From Glandiceps talaboti (Eukaryota > Hemichordata > Enteropneusta > Spengelidae), in assembly GCF_964340395.1 (NCBI RefSeq), contig NC_135561.1, positions 921,501 to 932,500 on the forward strand: 11,000 nucleotides of DNA. Direction: 5' to 3'. Each line of letters starts with the position of its first letter. Within the stretch, counting starts at the first letter, position 1. A program made the position numbers and the translations under genes. Shown one piece after another: positions 1 through 11,000 of this stretch. The notes under the pieces are model-generated. The model did not search any database and was not told the origin of the DNA. It saw nothing but the letters and a program-made list of their open reading frames with translations.

Positions 1-429
1 AAAACAAGTGAATACGTAGAATTGTGAACTGATATCACAATAAATCCACAAGCCTCATTATTGCCATGGCAACTAGAAAGACAACTGTACCGTTCATCAG
101 ACCCGCGACGTTAGAAAACATATAGTTACAAATGTATGTTTCACCACAGACATGGTTTATTACATCGGCTATGTTCAATAACTTGACAGTCAACAGTCGA
201 TACCAAACATTGCCGTTTTCCATTTACCCTAACCATAACCCAAAACCTAATTAGAAAGAGGGTCATATTTAGCTTTATTTTTCTGATTTCACATTATGCA
301 ATAAATGTGTCATCTGTAAATCTTGTTATTCCAATCAAACTTGAAGAGTACCTCCATGTTTCAATTATGCATCACTGTAGCTGTTAATTGATGTTGTTTT
401 TTATTGTTATCGTATCGCCATGGTTACAG
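1..429 (+). other. 3' part of an upstream GH9 intron
   Basis: No coding segment resembling the expected preceding GH9 sequence (the region ending ..GGxYD before AGDH) is present, so the upstream exon must lie before position 1. The intron ends at the acceptor ttacag (424-429). It contains an RFX X-box-like sequence at 60-73. A minus-strand open frame of about 60 codons at 35-223 has no recognisable features. Confidence 0.75.
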
Positions 430-8125
<7,696 letters not shown>

Positions 8126-8129
<4 letters not shown>

Positions 8130-8139
8130 CCATGGTAAC
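8126..8139. promoter_or_regulatory. RFX X-box-like motif overlapping the GH9 stop codon
   Basis: GTAACCATGGTAAC fits the X-box consensus GTNRCC-N0-3-RGYAAC with a 2-base spacer. A similar site with one mismatch lies at 60-73 (ATTGCCATGGCAAC). The match is visible; function is unproven, and the position across a stop codon argues for chance or a non-promoter role. Confidence 0.3.
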
Positions 8140-8320
8140 AATACAATAAAAAAATCGATGTGAATTCAACTGCTATAAAGACAAATATTCCAAGACACCA
8201 TGGAAACGACGTTTATTCATAACTCATTTTCCTGTTGTAATGTATTGTATGAACAGAGGAAAATCATGTAAAATGGTTCCAATATAATAACAGGCTGTAA
8301 TAATAAAGAATCTGTTCGAC
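8130..8320 (+). terminator. GH9 3' UTR and polyadenylation region
   Basis: Two AATAAA hexamers follow the stop, at 8145-8150 and 8302-8307. The second is the better candidate because a T/GT-rich stretch (8311-8342), typical of a downstream element, follows it. The first lies only 15 bases after the stop, before an A-run. The exact cleavage site is not determinable. Confidence 0.7.
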
Positions 8321-8685
8321 TGTTATTTGGTTATTTTGTTTCAATCGCTCCGATATATGATATGATAATAATACCTTATGGTAGAATTAGGAACAATTTC
8401 CCTGTAAAAAAGAAAGTTCCTAAAATGTAGAGTAAACATTCCCGAAAGCTTTTTCCGGGTCCCTTTGTAGTGATAAACCAAATTATAGGGATGATTGTCT
8501 TGTTATCCACTAAATCGACAGCTTTTTATTTTGCCATGCACAGTTATTTCTTCGCATTTGCGTTTCTAAAATAGCTTTGTTTGTTTACTGTTTGACCTTT
8601 TTTTGACGCACTTTTAAACAGAAAGTCGTGTGATGAAAGTATGTAGAAAGAAGATAATGATTGGAAGTTAAAACTGAATTGGAAA

Positions 8686-8802
8686 CATACATACATACAT
8701 ACATACATACATACATACATACATACATAAATACATACATACATACATACATACATACATACATACATACATACATACATACATACATACATACATACAT
8801 AC
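8686..8802. repeat. (CATA)n microsatellite, about 29 copies
   Basis: CATA units over 117 bases with one C-to-A interruption at 8730, in the same orientation as the two intronic CATA arrays. It produces Met-Tyr-Val-Cys and Thr-Tyr-Ile-His periodic frames that are not genes. Confidence 0.97.
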
Positions 8803-9012
8803 TAAGCAGGAGTTTCGTCCGGGGTACTTTGCGATTCGGCAGAATGGGTTAGAAAAATGGCGGAATTGTGTTCGTAAAACAGTTTGTGGGATTAATTGGT
8901 GTTGGTGATGCCAGTCGAGCGCTACTCGAGTTGTGGTTATTCCATATACCAGGTTTTACCAAACAAAATTTATATTTTCTTGACAGTTCAATATGAAATT
9001 TGTGAGATTGTC

Positions 9013-9100
9013 GTGTCTTGTCGTGTGTGTGTGCGTTCGTTCGTGCGTTCGTGCGTGCGTGTGTTTGTGTGAGTGTGTGTGTGTGTGGGGGGAGGGGTGT
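9013..9100. repeat. GT-rich simple sequence (GTGT / GTTC / GTGC)
   Basis: Imperfect alternation of GTGTGT, CGTTCGTTCGTGCG and GTGTGTGT ending in a G-rich tail. CpG-containing units are interspersed, which is unusual for a plain GT microsatellite. Confidence 0.8.
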
Positions 9101-9521
9101 TTCTGATGTGGTTGGAGAGGTAGAATTTATTCATGTAGCGGCAATTTGAAACCAACTCAGATCTCTTTTTTATTTATTTCAGCATTGAAAAAAAGACCGT
9201 CCGATATGTAATTAAACATCATTACACTCCCAGTGTGTGTGCCATCTCTTCCAAATACGTATGAAATTTAACTTTTTTTCTATTTCCATCTCTGCACGCT
9301 TTCTTCACCCCATCCCGATCTACGAATTTTAAGATAATTATGTTTTTTCATATCTGTAATATTAAGATGTCAAATACGTTCTCTTCTGATAGTAATTTGC
9401 ATATGTTGTACCGAAACTCAGCCCTCTATTCATATGTTGCTATGCATGGTACCCAAGGTTTGATTAAACTGAATACTAAGGTACACGCTCCTTCATTTAC
9501 ATCAAGATGGAGGAACCGTTG

Positions 9522-9638
9522 TGACGTCATCAAACAACAGGTGCACTTATACTTCTGGGGGATATTGCTTTAATCTGCACCGCATAGGATAAGTTTAAAT
9601 CGCATATAAATCGCTCAAATTGAAGCAGTTCTTCATTC
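9522..9638 (+). promoter_or_regulatory. Core promoter: CRE, TATA box and probable start site of the peptide gene
   Basis: A perfect palindromic cAMP response element TGACGTCA is at 9522-9529 and a CAGGTG E-box follows at about 9539. TATAAA is at 9605-9610, and an initiator-like TTCATTC centres on A9635, 30 bases after the first T of the TATA box. This would give a 38-base 5' UTR before the ATG at 9673. A CRE about 110 bases upstream of the start site is typical of cAMP/CREB-regulated peptide hormone genes. The elements are seen directly; activity is inferred from spacing. Confidence 0.6.
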
Positions 9639-9672
9639 GTAAACCACACAAGGTGTAGACGGACGTTGAAGA

Positions 9673-9826
9673 ATGGTACGACGTTCCACGATGCTTTACT
9701 ACTGCACTGGTTTGCTGTTCGTTTTGGCTTGCACCACTCCATGTGTACGAAGTCATGATCAGGCCCAAATGCCGGAATCTGACGATGTTGAAGACATACT
9801 GTATCGTGGTAAGAGGTCAGAGTCAG
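9673..9826 (+). CDS. Candidate secreted peptide / neuropeptide precursor, first coding exon
   Basis: The open frame from ATG 9673 reads 55 codons to TAA at 9838. The start has A at -3 and G at +4, and an in-frame TGA at 9667 closes the frame upstream. Residues 1-6 are basic (MVRRST) and 7-22 form a hydrophobic core (MLYYCTGLLFVLACTT), followed by a polar c-region near PCVRS: a classical signal peptide. Residues 28-45 are polar and acidic (ESDDVEDILYR), then GKR at 46-48, a dibasic convertase site with a Gly amide donor, then SES. Two donors end the exon in the same phase 1: CGTG-gtaaga (exon end 9808) and CAG-gtatgg (exon end 9826, used here). I do not recognise the family. It could instead be another secreted peptide, such as an antimicrobial propeptide, or a 55-residue intronless product. 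The next exon was not found in the window. Confidence 0.5.
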
Positions 9827-10067
9827 GTATGGGAATTTAATTAATAGTGAGAGCATAGTTGACTTGAAATGAAATGTCGTTTTGGACCAACCAAAAAAGA
9901 TACAGTACATTGCTACATTTTCAATGATTTTATCCTTTGACAGAAACTCTTAACTAACTTAACTATGCTACATGTTCTCGTCTGGCTTGACAAATATCTC
10001 ACTAACACTTTTTTGTGCCGTCTGAAACAATTTTTAATTTTGGCCAGTTAAGTTAGAACAGATGGGA

Positions 10068-10137
10068 GTTCGACGCCTAACATTGAAGGGGTGGGGGTTA
10101 ACGGTTCGATGCCTAACATTGAAGGGGTGGGGGTTAA
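10068..10137. repeat. 36-bp tandem duplication
   Basis: Two copies of a 34-base segment (10068-10101 and 10104-10137), offset by 36 and separated by CG. They differ only at GTTCGACGCC versus GTTCGATGCC, so the duplication is recent. Confidence 0.93.
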
Positions 10138-10519
10138 TATGGTCTCTTTTATTGACACTTTAATGTATTATCTGCCATTGAATATAGCGAAAATTCTTCC
10201 ATTTCTCGACATTTTTTTAAATTAAATATTTGTAGTTGAGGTACAAAACAGATTCCGTTAAAAGTAAAATCGTTTTTGTAGGATGAGAACTAAAATGGTT
10301 TTAAAAAATCATGGCAACCCCAAACTAAAAGAATTTAGTCTGAATTGGACTATTTATCTTGCTCCTGAGATTTAGCAAGACTAGTAAAATGTTTGTCTAA
10401 CCGGACAAATAAAATGTAGCAAATATAAGTTTCTGTCAAGGCAGACGATGTTTTTTCAACGTAACTGGCTTCAATTACATATCATACACTATGGGGATTG
10501 TTATGGTCAATGATAATAC

Positions 10520-10607
10520 CCATAATACCCTCAGGAGTTATCCACAATTGCTGTGTAAAACAAGGCATTATATGCCATAATACCCTCAGGAGTTATCCAC
10601 AATTGCT
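10520..10607. repeat. 33-bp direct repeat at 55-bp spacing
   Basis: The 33 bases at 10520-10552 recur without mismatch at 10575-10607 (core ACCCTCAGGAGTTATCC). The 22 bases between copies are unique. It lies inside a 74-codon plus frame (10498-10722) that I do not consider coding. Confidence 0.93.
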
Positions 10608-10838
10608 TGACTATGTCTGCTCTCACTTTACGTACAAAACCATCTTGATGTTAGCGTCCACTACGTTCTCATCCGAAATGTTACGTTGGCGTTCTTCTAA
10701 TAGTACAGTGCAACGTGGATGATGAGATGAGCGTGTTGGAAATCGTTTTTGTGTTGCCTTTACTGACATAGTATGCGTATTTTGACTTTTATTTTAACAA
10801 TGTCGCTCTGTAGATATAGGAAATCCAACTAAAGTTTC

Positions 10839-10967
10839 GCGTGTGTGTGTGTACATACGTGTGAGTCTGTGTCGGTACATGAATGTCCTTGTGTGTATGT
10901 GCCTATGTATATGTGTTTGTTTGCTTTTTTGTACATGTACATGTATATGTCTGTCTATGTCCGTCCG

Positions 10968-11000
<33 letters not shown>
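10839..11000. repeat. GT/ATGT-rich simple sequence, ending in (GT)n
   Basis: Degenerate GTGT, GTAT and GTCTGT elements, including a TGTACATGTACATGTA palindromic stretch near 10931, become a pure GT run from 10971 that continues past the window edge. Confidence 0.9.

Larger units (their letters stand above)
8330..9500. other. Intergenic region, no gene seen
   Basis: AT-rich unique sequence interrupted by a CATA array (8686-8802) and a GT/CGTG-rich tract (about 9013-9100). I find no exon-like segment with convincing splice sites and no RNA gene. A 77-codon plus frame beginning at 9340 runs into the promoter-like block and looks like chance. Confidence 0.6.
9841..10830 (+). other. Probable first intron or downstream flank of the peptide gene
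   Basis: Unique AT-rich sequence containing two short duplications. No downstream exon in the required phase with good splice sites and a convincing protein was found. Confidence 0.5.

Noticed and set aside
35-223. 62-codon minus-strand frame with a hydrophobic C-terminal part
   Set aside because: Short, no family resemblance and no promoter or splice context; it lies in a GH9 intron.
9530-9910. 126-codon minus-strand frame antisense to the peptide gene
   Set aside because: It overlaps the promoter-like block and signal-peptide exon; no recognisable domain, and the plus-strand features are far more coherent.
10104-10114. GGTTCGATGCC resembling a tRNA B box, hinting at a SINE
   Set aside because: No matching A box at the proper distance and no tRNA-like fold; the sequence belongs to the 36-bp tandem duplication.
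10441-10580. Possible second exon of the peptide gene beginning after ctgtcaag, in phase with the first, encoding RRCFFNVTG..
   Set aside because: The acceptor lacks a good pyrimidine tract, a better-looking cag acceptor four bases on gives an early stop, and the resemblance to Cys-Phe-Asn peptides such as C-type allatostatins lacks the second Cys. Worth a look only if transcripts join here.

Overview
The window comes from an invertebrate animal nuclear genome. It is AT-rich and crowded with long micro- and minisatellites, and its one clearly recognisable gene is a metazoan-type glycoside hydrolase family 9 (GH9) endoglucanase split by seven GT-AG introns. I cannot fix the phylum: GH9 cellulases of this style occur in molluscs, annelids, echinoderms, hemichordates, cephalochordates and arthropods.

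Layout, + strand. Positions 1-429 are intron belonging to the GH9 gene, whose first exon(s) lie upstream of the window. Positions 430-8129 hold eight GH9 exons (430-614, 1197-1356, 1944-2040, 4525-4687, 5772-5916, 6799-6964, 7351-7544, 8095-8129). They join in frame into 381 residues plus TAA, starting at a codon completed by one base of the missing upstream exon. The 3' UTR probably ends near 8320, after an AATAAA at 8302. Positions 8330-9500 are intergenic and repeat-rich. At 9522-9840 there is a compact promoter-like block (a perfect CRE, a TATA box, and a probable start site about 30 bases downstream of the TATA). It is followed by a 55-codon open frame encoding a signal peptide, an acidic stretch and a Gly-Lys-Arg site, which looks like the first coding exon of a small secreted peptide or neuropeptide precursor. 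Positions 9841-11000 are its probable intron or downstream flank, with two short duplications and a terminal GT-rich tract.

The most unusual structure is in GH9 intron 3. A roughly 48-bp minisatellite of 35 intronic units begins exactly at the 3' end of exon 1944-2040. Its repeat unit is the last ~20 bases of that exon plus the first ~28 bases of the intron, so the 5' splice site itself has been tandemly amplified. GTAAGT is kept in all but four intronic units. Higher-order 96-bp and 144-bp repeats within the array show recent multi-unit duplication. All long minus-strand reading frames over this array are artefacts of a 48-base (16-codon) period.

The two genes have no evident functional link. 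The GH9 enzyme would be a secreted digestive beta-1,4-endoglucanase; the downstream gene is a candidate regulatory peptide.
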